Assembly (NCBI GenBank): GCA_036867785.1
Contig: CP145417.1
Span: forward strand, 682,001 to 746,000
From: Plasmodiophora brassicae
Lineage: Eukaryota > Endomyxa: Phytomyxea > Phytomyxea > Plasmodiophorida
Direction: 5' to 3'
DNA: 64,000 bases
Shown piece by piece: positions 22,640 through 33,743 of this stretch. Position numbers and translations under genes: made by a program. Each line of letters opens with the position of its first letter. The first letter of the stretch is position 1. The notes under the pieces were generated by a model that was given only the letters and a program-made list of their open reading frames with translations, did no database searches and was not told where the DNA came from.

Positions 22640-25000
22640 ATGTTATCCGGCGATGACGAGCACGGCCGACTGTCGCCGCTGCTGGCGTTCGACAGCGAGC
22701 AGCTCGTCGCCACGTCGCATCGTCAATGGGCGGCGGTGCAGAACCTCGACACGTTCTTCCAGAAGATAAGTCGTCGCCCGTGGTCGGTGCTGCTGGCGAT
22801 CCGTCTGACGTGCATGCGTGCACATTTATGAGTATTTTGAAGAAAGGGGGTTCTGGAGAATGACCCTGTCCCGAATTGTGAGCCTGCTGACATTGTCGTT
22901 CACCATTCTGTTCTCGACGTTCCTGCTGCTGTACGTGGATTGGAACGAAGTCCTCAACTGCCACACCAGGCGGTCGTGTGCGAAGATCATTGGCATTCGG
23001 CAAGATGCGCTGAAGAAGTATGGGGTTTACGCGATGTCACTGTTGAGTAACTAACACGTTTCATAGCGTTAGCTTTGGCGACGCGGTTGTCATAGCCTAT
23101 TTCGTCGTGTTTTCCCTCTACTGGCTCTGGAACTTAACCAGCTTTCTGTACGGGCTTCGGGACGGATTCGAAATGAGGGCGTTCTACAACACAAAACTCA
23201 ACATCACTGACGTGAGCGGCGTGACGATTGTAGCGACGCAGTGCAACGTTCTGATGGTTGCACGTCAGGACGCCCTTCAGACAATGGAATGGGCCGACAT
23301 TGTGACCCGCCTCGAGCAGCTACAAAGATCCTTCAAAATATCAATCATCAAGGACCACGATGCTCTCGGTAGGCGTACCGTGAGTTCGTAAGCGAACATC
23401 CCTGACACCCAGTCATGCTAGACATATCGAACCGTATTCTAAGGAGAGATAACTACTTCATCGGTACGTACACGTCTGCGGTCATCTGCTCGTTCGGCCA
23501 GCGATTGATTGTTGCACTCTCCAGCGATGGTGAATTGTAATATTCTAGACTTATCTATCCCGTTCCTGACGAAAGAGCTGCATGTCCCACCGATCCTGGG
23601 GAAATCGCTCGAGTGGAACATTCGCTTCTGCGTGCTCAACTCCATGTTTCACGACGAAACGTTTACGATCCCGGAATCGTTCTTTCGCGAGCCGGAACGC
23701 CTGCGACGATTACTGGTTCGCATGGCCTGCGCGAACCTCATCCTGATGCCGTTTATCCTCATCTTCATGATCATATTCTTCTTCCTGAAGAACGCTGAGG
23801 AACTGCACAGCAGGAGGTCGTACCTGGGCCCTCGTCAGTGGTCCTCGTTGGCCCAGTGGATGTTCCGCGAGTTCAACGAAGTGCCTCACGTTTTCAAGGC
23901 GCGTCTGAACGCGTCCCATGAGGACGCCTTGGCGTACATTAGCCAGTTTCCTCCAGGAGCGATATCGATTCTGGCGCAATTCGTTGCGTACGTGTCGGGG
24001 GCGATCATCGCGGTCCTCCTTCTCCTAACTGCCAGCGACACTGCGCTTGTGATGGACATTCAGATCCTGGGCCATTCGCTGGTGTACTATTTGGTGGCAT
24101 TCACTGCACTGCTCGCTGCATCGAGATCCCTTGTTGCGACGCGCCGGCCGAACCAGGACTTTGGCGTGCTGATGTCCAATGTGTTTCGGCACACACATTA
24201 CATGTCAACGCTGTGGCAGGAACAGCCTCAGTCGTCTATTGTTCGGAGAGAGTTCTCCCGGCTGTACCCCTTCAAGGTCATCGCATTCCTTCAGGTAGCT
24301 GGCAGAGTCAGCGGTGGGGCCCTGCCGTCAAGCCGGTCTGATCGTTCACCTGCAGGAAGTGCTGTGCGTGCTCACCACGCCGTTGGTGCTCGGTGTCACT
24401 CTACCAGCAACGGTGGATCGCGTCATTGGGTTCGTTCAGCAGCACACGGTCCGGTTGCCGGGCGTGGGCGACGTTTGCGACTTTGCGACCTACGATTTCT
24501 CCATGTTCAGCGAGACCCGCGCCAGGTCCAGTGACACCGCTGCCAACATAGGTCGGCATTGCTCGACGTGTGTGGACGGATGAATGTGGGATTTGCTAAC
24601 GGCTGGTGTCGTTGTTGCTACAGCGGGCTCCATTCGCAAGGTGGAAAAGTCCCTCGTGTCGTTCTCGATGACCCACCCGTCGTGGTGCCCCAATCGACGA
24701 TGCGTCGAACTGCTGTCCGAGCTGGCAGACCAGGCAGAACCGTTGCAACAGGAACCCGAGCCGTCTCAAGGGCGGACGGATGCTGCTGCGTTGGATTCGC
24801 CGAGGCATCATCAGCACGTGCCCCTGTCCCCGGACGCCAGCGACCTCTCCGAGAGCACACGAGCACTGGCGCTGAACGTCAGCCAGATCGTGTTCTCCGG
24901 GCCCTCCTCCATGTCCCACCGCCTGGACATGCAAGCGGCCATGATGCGGTCCATTGTCCGGACAGATCGGGAAGACGACGCGACCCGGAGCGTCGTCTAG
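22640..25000 (+). CDS. ATG9: Autophagy protein ATG9
   Basis: Seven exons: 22640-22765, 22824-23035, 23073-23368, 23422-23463, 23525-24294, 24356-24551, 24624-25000; 672 aa. ATG9 is the multispanning lipid scramblase that seeds autophagosomes. Family segments in order: NLDTFFQKIYEYFEERGF, FSTFLLLYVDWNEVL, VVFSLYWLWNLTSFLYG, DISNRILRRDNYFIAMVN, LEWNIRFCVLNSMFHD, the membrane block LILMPFILIFMIIFFF, EFNEVPHVFKARLNAS, YISQFPPGAISILAQF, LCVLTTPLVLGVTLP, and KVEKSLVSFSMTHPSWCP. The C-terminus is hydrophilic. Intron 1 (22766-22823) has no GT-AG solution: it starts ATAAGT and ends GCAC, which alone restores the frame. Intron 2 (37 nt) is chosen by phase and is less certain. The stop lies 73 bp from that of the convergent SAXO gene. 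Confidence 0.9.
22766..22823 (+). other. Candidate AT-AC intron in ATG9
   Basis: 58-nt interval whose removal joins FFQK to IYEYFEERGF in frame, as expected for ATG9. It starts ATAAGT after CAGAAG and ends GTGCAC; no AG dinucleotide exists at a usable position, so a GT-AG intron cannot give this protein. A CTGAC branch-like site lies 14 nt before the end. Length matches the other introns. Confidence 0.6.
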
Positions 25001-25073
25001 ATCCACACCAGCTACGACAGTAAAACGCACGTTGAACATGCCGCTGTATGACTAACAGCTCGTGACGGCCCGA

Positions 25074-27146
25074 TCACCCGCGTTTGAACTGATCCTTGAA
25101 CTCAGACACGCCGTCGAACGGTATCCGGATGGGGCGATCCGGCCCCTGCGGCAGGTGGTGGGCCGCCTGCTCCGGCAACCTGTGTGCCACGTACGCCGAC
25201 CTGGCCTCCGACGCCCCGTCGAACCCGGACGCGGCCGGCGCCGCACGACTGGTCGGCGTCGTCAGCCTAACGACCCTGGTCGCGTCGGCGAGCGGCGCCG
25301 TGTAACTCGCGCGCGTCTCGGTCACGCCGTCGAACGGCAGCGGCACCCGTTGGTGGTACGTCTGGCCGTGTTCCCGGGCGCGCTGCGCATCCAGAGCGAT
25401 GGGGACGTAATCGACCGCGTAGGACGAGGCGCCGTCGAACGGCGGCCGCGGCGCCGGCCCCCGCTGCCCGCCGGATTCGTCGTCATGATGCACCCGCCTG
25501 CTCGCCTGGCGCAGCTCGTCGATCGGCACCGGCCTGTAATCCGATCGCGACACGGATTCCCCGTCGAACGTCAGCGGCACCCGCGTCCAGGTGCCGAACG
25601 CGGACGTCTCCCGCCCCGGCAGCGGCATCGGCGTGTAACTCGCACGAGACTCGCTGACGCCTTCGAACGTCAGCGACGACGACGACGACGCCGCCGTGGA
25701 ATCCGCCGGCGCCGTCGTCGGCTGGCTTAGCGCGCGTCCACGATGCGGCGCCGGGTAATCGGATCGCGCCGTCGACGCCCCGTCGAACGCGGGCGTTGCC
25801 AACGCCTTCGCCATCGGCTGGCGCGCGGCCGGCGCCATCGGGTGCGACACGTAATCCGCCCGCGATGTCGACTGCCCTTCGAACGGCGTCTCGCTGATCG
25901 GGTCGACGGCGGCGGCGTGGCGACCCGATCTTGTCGCCGTCGCCGACGACCTCGTCGTCGTCGGTGGTGGTGCCCTGTAGTCCGCCCGATGCACCGACGT
26001 CCTAAGCAGGACACGTCAGGGGGCGGAGCGGGACGCGGACGCGATACTGGACGGTCCCGACCCTTCGAACGGAATGGGTTCGTCCTCGGAAGGAGCGGCG
26101 GCGTCGAACGCGACCCGATTGGCGGCGGCCACCACGTCGCTGCCGTACGGGACGTAGCAGGCGCGCGCCTCGCTGACGCCTTCGAACGGCGACGCCGCCG
26201 GGTGGCTGTCGAACGCCTGGAACGCCGACGCGGACGGTCGCGCCGGGATCGCCTTGGCGACGTCGTGACGGACGTAGCTCGACCGGGATTCGGTCGTGCC
26301 CTCGAACGGGATCTCCGGGTCGCCCGCCTCGTCGTCGTCGTCGAACGCGCCGCGATTCGCCGCCGCCTCCAGTGGCATCGCGTGGAACTCGGCACGGTAC
26401 GACGACGTCGCGTCGAAGGGCGCCGCCGACATCATCATCACGTCGTGGACGTGCACGTCCGGGTCGTCGTCGAGGCGGCGCCGGGCGGGTCCCGCGTCCC
26501 GCGCCGACGACCCGTCGTCGTCGAACGGGACCGCCCGGAAATCGGATCGGGTCGTCGACTGCCCGGTGAACGGCAGGACGAGACGTGGTTTCGGGGGCGC
26601 CGGCGCCGACGACGGCGGCCGCTGGACGTCGTGCCGTCGGTAATCGTCCCGCGCCGACGACTTCCAGGCGCCCGACGCGTTGTCGTCCGGGAAGACGGAT
26701 CCCGTGCGACGTTGCGGGTCGTTGACGATGGCCGATTCGCGATGGCTCCCAGGGTAGTACCGATAGTCGTGCGACGTCGGCACGCCCAGGAACGGGATCT
26801 TCAGCGAGCCACGCGTCGCGCTCGTCGACGGCGACGATGAGGCCGGCGGCGGCGGCGGCTGCTGGTGCACCATCGGGCGGTACTCGGCCCGGTACGACGA
26901 CACGCCCGAGAACGCGCCGTCGTGTTCGAACACGGTCGTCGTCTGGCGGCCTGCCGGCGGCGCGCCTGGCAGGTTCGCGATCGTCGTACCGGGTCGGAAG
27001 TCGGCCCGGGACGTGGACGGGCCGGTGACGGCGTGGACCCGTACCGGTGCCCTTGTCGCCGTCGACGACGACGACGGCGGCGGACCCGACCCCACCCATG
27101 GGCGGTATTCGTCGCGGTACATGGATGTCGACGCTGACGACGACAT
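25074..27146 (-). CDS. SAXO: SAXO-type (MAP6/STOP-like) axonemal microtubule protein
   Basis: Two exons, 27146-26041 and 26001-25074, with a 39-nt intron; 677 aa. The protein is built from repeats spaced about 35-50 residues apart of the form pF-D/E-G-x-S-x-x-R-x-D/S-Y, e.g. PFEGQSTSRADYVSHP, AFDGASTARSDYPAP, TFDGESVSRSDYRPVP, PFTGQSTTRSDFRAVP and PFEGTTESRSSYVRHD. This is the Mn microtubule-binding repeat of SAXO/FAM154 and MAP6. The N-terminus STSMYRDEYRPW matches the opening motif of SAXO proteins. These proteins lie in or on doublet microtubules of cilia and centrioles and stabilise them. Linkers are disordered and rich in A, P, S. I count at least a dozen repeats, more than in short SAXOs. 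Confidence 0.82.
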
Positions 27147-27512
27147 GGGTGCCCAACGCGTCCCCTCGTCCCCGGGTTACCAATTGGGATCGTCGGCACC
27201 GTACCCCATGGCCAGCTGTGAAGACGGCCCTTAACGGGCAGGGCAAGGCCTCCTCCACCCGCCGCCGACTTTGTCCATTGCGCCTATGGGACGACACAAG
27301 CGCCACCTTCTCCTGCTCCAGACGCGGGCACTGTCGCTACAACGGGGTGGGTCCGGTCGGGGAGGGCCTACCCGGTCAGGTCCCGGCAGCGGTTGACGTG
27401 GAAAGATCAGTGGGGTCCTGAGCACACAGGGTCCCCGGGGGGTGTGCTCGACTGGTATCGATCGGGTAGGGTACGCGAGCCATACCGTCGACGTCGATAG
27501 GTCGTCGTCGTT
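27147..27512. other. Divergent promoter region between SAXO and calcineurin A
   Basis: No gene seen. It should carry both promoters. A short run of GGTGGGTCC/GGGGAGGG-type G-rich sequence lies near 27343-27365, and TATCGATCGGGTAGG near 27455. No clear TATA box. Confidence 0.5.
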
Positions 27513-29490
27513 ATGGACGCGGAGACGGCGCCGATCCCGGCGGCGGTCGACGATGACAAGGTGACGTTCGCTGACGGGTCGTTCCCCGACAAGACGTTCG
27601 GCGACGAACTCAGCAAGGACGACGACGACGACGTCGACCCGGGCGCCAAGACGCCGTTACCGCCGGATACGCCGGCGGCGGGGGCCGCTGCCGGCGTACC
27701 GCCTCGCGACCTGAAGGACGCCATCAACAGCAAGCTCCTGCCGGACCTGCCCGACGACCCGCCCGACGACCGCGTCGTCATCTCGGTGCAGCCGATCCCC
27801 AGGCGCCCGCTCAGCGAGGAGGCCCTGTTCTGCAAGGGGGCGTCGAAGCTGCCCGACCTGGAGCTGCTGAGGACCCACTTCCTGCGCGAAGGCAAGATCA
27901 CGCACGCCTGCGCCGTGCGCCTCATCGTCCAGGCCACCGAGCTGTTCAAGAAGGAGCCCAACCTGCTGCACCTGCACGACCCGATCACGGTCTGCGGCGA
28001 CCTGCACGGCCAGTACTACGACATGATGCGGTTACTGCAGGTCGGGGGCGACCCCGCCGACGTCCAGTACCTGTTCCTGGTAAGCCAGCGCGGGACGAAC
28101 GCGCTCGTCGGTTTGTACTGATCGAATGCAGGGCGACTATGTCGACCGTGGGTGCTTCTCCTGCGAGGTCGTCCTGTACCTGTACGCGGTGAAGATCACG
28201 TACCCGGAGACGTTCTTCATGCTGCGCGGCAACCACGAGTGCCGCCACCTGACGTCGTTCTTCAACTTCCGCGACGAATGCATCTTCAAGTACACGCTCG
28301 ACCTGTACAACGAGTTCATGGAGTCGTTCGACTACCTGCCGCTGGCGGCGACCATCAACGACAAGTTCCTGTGCATGCACGGCGGCCTGTCGCCCGACAT
28401 CACCGCCCTGGACGACATCAACGACATCGACCGGTTCCGGGAAGTGCCCCGCGAAGGCCCCATGTGCGACCTGCTATGGTCGGACCCGTTCGACGAGAAC
28501 CTCGAGCACGAGCCGGACGACCTGAGCGGCGGCAAGCGGGCGCCGGCCGCTGGGGGCGCCCCTGGGCCTGCCCCGCCACCGGGACCGAAACCGCAGCAGC
28601 AACCGCTGTCGCCGAAGCAGACGCCGGCCGAATCCGCCGACCAGTGGTTCACGTACAACGAGACGCGCCAGTGCTCGTTCGTGTTCGGCGTCGCCGCCGT
28701 CGACATGTTCCTGAAGAAGAACCGGCTGACGGCCGTCATCAGGGCGCACGAGGCCCAGCTGGAAGGGTACCGGATGCAGATGCAGAATAAGCACGGCATC
28801 CCCAGGGTCATCACCATATTCAGCGGTAACGTCGTCGTCTGCACGCGGGTGCATCGCGTCCAAACACGGGGCTGACCGGTTGGGCGGGTGGTCCCCACAG
28901 CGCCAAACTACTGCGACGTGTACCGCAACAAGGGCGCCTGTCTGCACTTCGACGACGAGCTGCTGAACATTCGCCAGTTCATGAACTGCGAGCACCCGTA
29001 CTACCTGCCCAACTTCATGGACGTGTTCTCCTGGTCGTTGCCGTTCGTGGCGGAGAAGGTGACCGACATGCTGGCGGCGGTGATCGACTCGAGCGGCGAC
29101 GGGTCGCAGTCGGAGAGCGAGGAGTCGCAGGAGGCGGGCGTCCCGGCCAGGGGGCCGAAGTCCAAGGTCCTGTCGGAACGCGGGCAGGTCTTCAAGGACA
29201 AGGTCCTGGCGGTGACCAAGCTGGTCCGCGTGTACAAGATCCTCCGCGAGCACAACGAGCTGATCATGCAGCTGAAGCAGCTGACGCCGAACAAGATGGT
29301 GCCGAAGGGGCTGCTGTCGCAGGGCAAGGACGCCATCCTGGCCGCCGTCGCCGACTTCAAGAGCGCACAGACCGCCGACCTAGTGAACGAGCGGCGGCCG
29401 TCGTTCGACGGGGTACCCGCGAGCATGTTCGACCCGAAACTGAAAGACAAGGAGGCGACGTCGCCGTCGTCAACGAAATCAACATCGTGA
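27513..29490 (+). CDS. CNA: Calcineurin A (PP2B) catalytic subunit
   Basis: Three exons, 27513-28079, 28132-28825, 28901-29490; introns 52 and 75 nt; 616 aa. This is the calcium/calmodulin-activated Ser/Thr phosphatase. Metal-site motifs are present: [17 protein letters not shown] (start of exon 2), [25 protein letters not shown]. Calcineurin-specific parts follow: [31 protein letters not shown] (regulatory-subunit-binding helix), a basic amphipathic calmodulin-binding helix ([19 protein letters not shown]) and NERRPSF near the autoinhibitory position. Odd features: an acidic, proline-rich N-terminal extension of about 90 aa, and an Ala/Pro/Gln-rich insert of about 40 aa in the catalytic domain between [17 protein letters not shown] and [12 protein letters not shown]. 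All exon phases agree. Confidence 0.93.
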
Positions 29491-29641
29491 GCCCATCGTC
29501 CACGGAAGAGGGGGTCACGACCAGACAGGCGTGTGCGGTGGTCCCATTCATTAAACGTATTCACTGGATTGACGACCGACCGACCGATCGCCGTCTCGGG
29601 CACGCCACGCTTCCCAGTTCATTAACCACGGCAGATGACGA

Positions 29642-30145
29642 TCACTGCTGGATGGCCGCTGTCAGCTCAGCAATGACAGCGTCGTACGCGTTTCGTGGCG
29701 ACTGTGACGCGGCGACGTGGGTAGCGGCAGGCTCTGCACAGGCGCGTTCTGTGCGACCGAGTTGCGGAAACGGCGGCGGCGGAACACAAGTGTTGGGCCG
29801 CAAGGCACGGTTCGTGGCTTCCTCGATTCGCACCCGAACCGACCCCCGGACCTGTTTCAGGAACGATCGGGCAGTCGGCGATCCACACGCTCGCTCTTCA
29901 ACGCGACACAGGTGGTCACCGAACTCTTCGATGCCGCGCATGACGGCCACGAATTCACGGCCGCGCAGCAACGCCGTCGCCCGCGCCCCGACCTGCAACG
30001 CGTCGATCTGGACTGCCACGTGCTTCCTCATCTTGTCGTGCGCGTGGCTCCACGCGCGACCCAGCGCGCCATCGTCGGCGTCGACCTGCACCCACCCGAC
30101 GTCCTCGTCCATGCTGCCCGCGCGCCCACAAGAAGTACCGGCCAT
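29642..30145 (-). CDS. Hypothetical helical protein
   Basis: Single frame of 167 aa from ATG at 30145 (MAGTSCGRAGSMDEDVGW). Largely helical in character and mildly charged: DKMRKHVAVQIDALQVGARA, EFVAVMRGIEEFGDHLCRVE, then a linker with PPPPFPQLGR and a C-terminal helix AYDAVIAELTAAIQQ. No signal peptide or membrane span. The size and helix-linker-helix form would suit a subunit of a small coiled-coil complex, but I recognise no family. It converges with calcineurin A (151 bp between stops) and diverges from COX6B. Confidence 0.5.
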   Translation of the reverse strand: MAGTSCGRAGSMDEDVGWVQVDADDGALGRAWSHAHDKMRKHVAVQIDALQVGARATALLRGREFVAVMRGIEEFGDHLCRVEERACGSPTARSFLKQVRGSVRVRIEEATNRALRPNTCVPPPPFPQLGRTERACAEPAATHVAASQSPRNAYDAVIAELTAAIQQ

Positions 30146-30152
30146 TAAGGCG

Positions 30153-30169
30153 CCACATGTGACATGTGG
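30153..30169. promoter_or_regulatory. 17-nt palindrome in a divergent promoter
   Basis: Reads CCACATGT G ACATGTGG: two 8-nt perfect inverted arms around one base, each containing the E-box-like core CACATG/CATGTG. It sits 8 bp before the minus-strand ATG (30145) and about 210 bp before COX6B. A binding site for a dimeric transcription factor is plausible; this is inference from symmetry. Confidence 0.35.
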
Positions 30170-30381
30170 TAGAGCCTCCAGGGGTCGGAGAATGTGACAA
30201 AACGGCTGCCCGTGTCCACCCGCCCGTTCGCGTACGGGATTTTGGTTGCCGGCAGCCCCCAGTGCCCAGTGTGACAGACTGGCAGTGCAGCCGTAGCCAG
30301 CGTTTGTTTTTCGGCAACTGGAATTTTTGTTCAGAGGTGGATTGAGAGTGGGGTCGACGAGGGGGACACCGTCGCCGAGGG

Positions 30382-30829
30382 ATGGCAGTTGGGCACACGG
30401 CAGCGGCGAAGGCGGAGGAGCCGGAGGTGGAGGTGGAGGAGGACGATGAGGGGGACAAGCCCAAGGCGGTGAAGTGGGACGACATCCCGGAGCGGTTCCG
30501 CAAGCCGAGCACGACGCCGTTCGACTACCGGTTCACGGCGCAGAACCAGGCGCGTCACTGCTGGACGCGGTACAACGAGTTCCTGATCTGCGCCCGCGAC
30601 AAGGGATGGCCGGATACGGAATGCCAGAAGCTGCGGAAGTGGTACCTGGGCATCTGCCCGATGGCCTGGGTAAATCGTTGTATTCGCGTTCCTGGCCGGT
30701 TCCCGCGGCGCTGAAACCTGAGTCTGCTAGGTTGAGCGCTGGCGCGAGGAACGTGCCGACGGGAGGTTCGTCGGCGTCCAGTACACCGGCGACATTGAGG
30801 ACGAAGCCGCCGCAGAGGCAGACGAGTAA
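30382..30829 (+). CDS. COX6B: Cytochrome c oxidase subunit VIb
   Basis: Two exons, 30382-30669 and 30731-30829, with a 61-nt intron; 128 aa. COX6B is a peripheral subunit on the intermembrane-space face of complex IV. The core shows TTPFDYRFTAQNQARHCW, YNEFLICARDKGW, CQKLRKWYLGICPMAW, then exon 2 opens VERWREERADGRFVG. Four cysteines form the C-x9-C / C-x10-C CHCH pair (C of RHCW, LICA, ECQK, GICP). The N-terminal extension is acidic (EVEVEEDDEGDK), as in plant and protist COX6B. Import would be through the Mia40 route; there is no presequence. Confidence 0.92.
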
Positions 30830-30978
30830 GGGGGCGACCAGACGAACCGCTGCCACCCGCGATGCCAAGCACGTGGGGTCGTCTACTAAACCGCACACAG
30901 CGTGTGATGGTCGAACCCGTTGCCCGAAAGATCGTGTTTTTATTGGTGCAAACGAGGGAGCGACATTGGGCCGCCCAT

Positions 30979-32573
30979 CTATACGAACCGCGTGTGCTCG
31001 TTTGCAGAATGGCCATCGCCTTCTAGGGGCACATACTGAGCCATAATGCTGCGCAGCTCGTCCCTCATCTTGTTCGACGTGTGCTGGTGGTAGACGATCG
31101 CTGCCGCAATCAGGATGGCGGCCAGGATGACGATGAGCACGATGATCGTGCCAACAGATGCGCCACCGTCGTGTTCGCAACTCTCGGGATCCGTCATGAA
31201 ATCCGGCGAACCGGGCTCGTTGCATCGATCGCAAGCATCCCGCGTCTTGCCCAGCTCGCAACCCTTGCTGGGAGAGCACACGGCAGGTTCAAGGCCGTTG
31301 GTGTAGGCGGTGCACATAGTTTTCAGAACGCCACAGTGAGCCAGGTCCAGCGGCATTGGACAGGACAGCGACCCGTAGTACGTGACGCCGTTGACGATGA
31401 GAGTCGGCAAGAGGTACACGCCATCGTCCTCCTTCGCCTTGAGCTCGGCCTCAATCATACTGTTCGTCCCGCTTGTCTGGTCGGACCCACCCGAACTCTG
31501 CACACAATCATGGACGCCGTTCCACGATAGACCATCGATCTTCTCAACAACCGACTTCGAGCATGCCTAGGCGGGACGTTACCATGGGAACGCGCATAGA
31601 CCTACGATGGATAAACGGGGACCTACCTCATCAACCGTGTTGACAGAAGCACACTTTGTTCTAAACTCATTGACGTATGCCCACCAAAGGTATTCCTTCT
31701 GACCACTCTTCGCCTGCTGGAATATGCACATCTCTCGCAGGTTTTCCTGGACGACCTGAGCGCCGCTGACGCCTTCGTTCAGGTCGTGATCAGGGTCGAC
31801 GGCGCAGTACTTTCCGCTGTTGGTGCACTGGTTGCCACAGACGTCGCCCTTGTCACCTGCCGGACGGTAAGATGGTGCACAGTACATCGAACATGAAGCA
31901 ACCGCTTACATCCATAGCTCTTGCCACTGACGAAGAAGTACCGGACGTCAAACCGTGCCTTCTTCTCCAACGCCTTGGCGATATCACGGAAGTTCAGCTT
32001 GAACTCGAAAGCCTGAGGGTCCATCGACGACGTCCAGAGGCGGTAGTCGACGACATCGCTTTCAGGAAGACCGTATTCAATCGAAACCTCGATGAATGCG
32101 TCCGGGTGCTGTTCGGCCCAGTTCGTGATCTTGTCTCCAGCTGACTTCTTGATGATCATCGATGGGATGACGATGGACATTCCACTGCCGTCATTCGACA
32201 TGTGCGGGAGCGGCCCATCACCGTCGTTCTTCACGATAACGGCAGTCGCGCCTGCATCCTGCGCGTGCCGCACCTTGGTGACGAACGTGCACCCTCCTCG
32301 CTCGAACATGTACACAATCGGGTTATGATTCGGGTTATTCGGCGTCTGCTGGATCGGCTTACACCCGGCCCGGTCATCGCGATTCGAGGACCAGAAGATC
32401 TGCCCACGCAACGATCGCCCGTAGGTCGGCATACCGAACAGCGACGGCTGCTCGTCGATCTGCCCACGCAGCTCCTGCGGCTGGGTCACTGACATCCTAT
32501 TGTCAGACGATGCCCCGCACGCGATCACCACGAGCGCCAGCAGTGCGCACCACGCGCGGACGCCCACCATCAT
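30979..32573 (-). CDS. Vacuolar sorting receptor-like protein (PA domain)
   Basis: Three exons: 32573-31910, 31856-31627, 31566-30979; introns 53 and 60 nt; 493 aa. Order of parts: signal peptide (VRAWCALLALVVIACGAS), a PA domain at about 40-170 (IVYMFERGGCTFVTKVRHAQ, AVIVKNDGD, IPSMIIKKSAGD), a cysteine-rich part (CGNQCTNSGKYCAVDPD, VVQENLREMCIF, WWAYVNEFRTKC), a thioredoxin-like stretch (YLLPTLIVNGVTYYG), one membrane span (GTIIVLIVILAAILIAAAIV) and a short cytosolic tail with YVPL. That tail motif is a Y-x-x-hydrophobic sorting signal like YMPL in plant receptors. Such proteins carry soluble hydrolases from Golgi to vacuole. Plants and several protist lineages have them; animals and fungi do not. 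Confidence 0.85.
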
Positions 32574-33743
32574 CGCCGCTTGCGCAAGGCACTCTCTGAG
32601 GCCGCCCAAAAATTCGCCGCGCTCCCAAAACCGGAGCCACCTATAATACAGTTGCCCCGTGATGATGAACTGCGCTGCCTGCGCACGGCGAATCGCAGGT
32701 CCCCTTGCGGCCCATCTCATCAGTCGGACCTCCTGTCGTCGACTTCGGAATGCTACAGTAGCGCCCCAGTGCCCAAATGCGATCACTGCAGACGAGGTTC
32801 CAATTTTCGAACGGCACACTGCGGAGGTGATCGTCAACACCTGCGCGGAACGGGACGCTCTGTCCAGCGCTTTGCTGCAGATGCTGAGGATCACGTCCGC
32901 GGTATGTGCCGCTCGAAAATTGGAATGCCGAGCAGATGACAGTTGACGATTCCGCTGTGGTTGCTGTGGAGACGCAGGCAAGCATTCAAGTATGACGTCG
33001 CGAAATGCGTTAACATGCGCAACGAAACGGCGAATGTCCAGGACTTCGAGAGCACGTCAGCAATTGATTGCAAGTTGATAGCGCAGATGTAGCGCGCGTA
33101 TTTCGAAACAGTCGAATCCGAACAGGACCCCAACGATGCGAGCCCTGTACGTTCTGGCATGAGGGTAAGCAGGAACGCCGTCTGCTGGAACGAGCAACTA
33201 ACAGAGAGAGGGCCGACGTCAAGGTCGAATTGAGCAGGGTTCCTGAAATTGATTCAGTATTGCGGTGTCGTTCTAAAACTCAACGCGCCACCCAAGAATG
33301 TCTTTTTCTGGTGAGCGGCTCGTACCATTCTCCGTTCATCGGGTGCTGGCCTTGTGGTGTTGGGTGTATTTGTCAGTCCTGAATCGGTATACGTTACATG
33401 CTTCCTCGCTTTGCGCTTGGCGCCAACCTTCTCTTCCCAGTCGAAGTCAACGCAGAAGAGGCACTCGGCGCTTCGAACAAGGTTCGGGTGGTGCCCGCGG
33501 TACTGAACGGGGCGGCGCACAGCATATGCTAGCTCGGGAGCGCGCTCGAAGGCCTCCGAATGGCCCGCCACCGCCACCGGCAACTACAAAAGGAGAGGGC
33601 CGTACTTTTTCCGCGGCAATCTGCGATAGGATTACTCCGCGAGCAACGGCTTCGAAGCGGTGATGGTATGGGAGGTGGATGACGCCGCGCTGCCGATTTG
33701 GGGTGGCTGATGGGCGGTATGGTCTGCGCAGGCGAACGATGCG
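32574..33743. other. Long divergent intergenic region
   Basis: 1.17 kb between the vacuolar receptor and TMEM208 starts. It holds an imperfect inverted repeat (listed separately). Open frames on both strands are short and lack family-like sequence. Both promoters should lie here. Confidence 0.5.
32799..32924. repeat. Imperfect inverted repeat, about 48-nt arms
   Basis: Left arm about 32799-32845, right arm about 32877-32924. Both read, in opposite directions, TTCCAATTTTCGA[A/G]CGGCACA followed by a further 25 nt with scattered mismatches (GCGGAGGTGATC against GCGGACGTGATC). A 31-nt spacer would form the loop. Not part of any recognised gene. Confidence 0.6.

Noticed and set aside
22766-22823. 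U12-dependent reading of the ATG9 AT-AC intron
   Set aside because: The donor ATAAGT does not match the U12 consensus ATATCC and there is no TTCCTTAAC branch site, so I favour a U2-type AT-AC intron.
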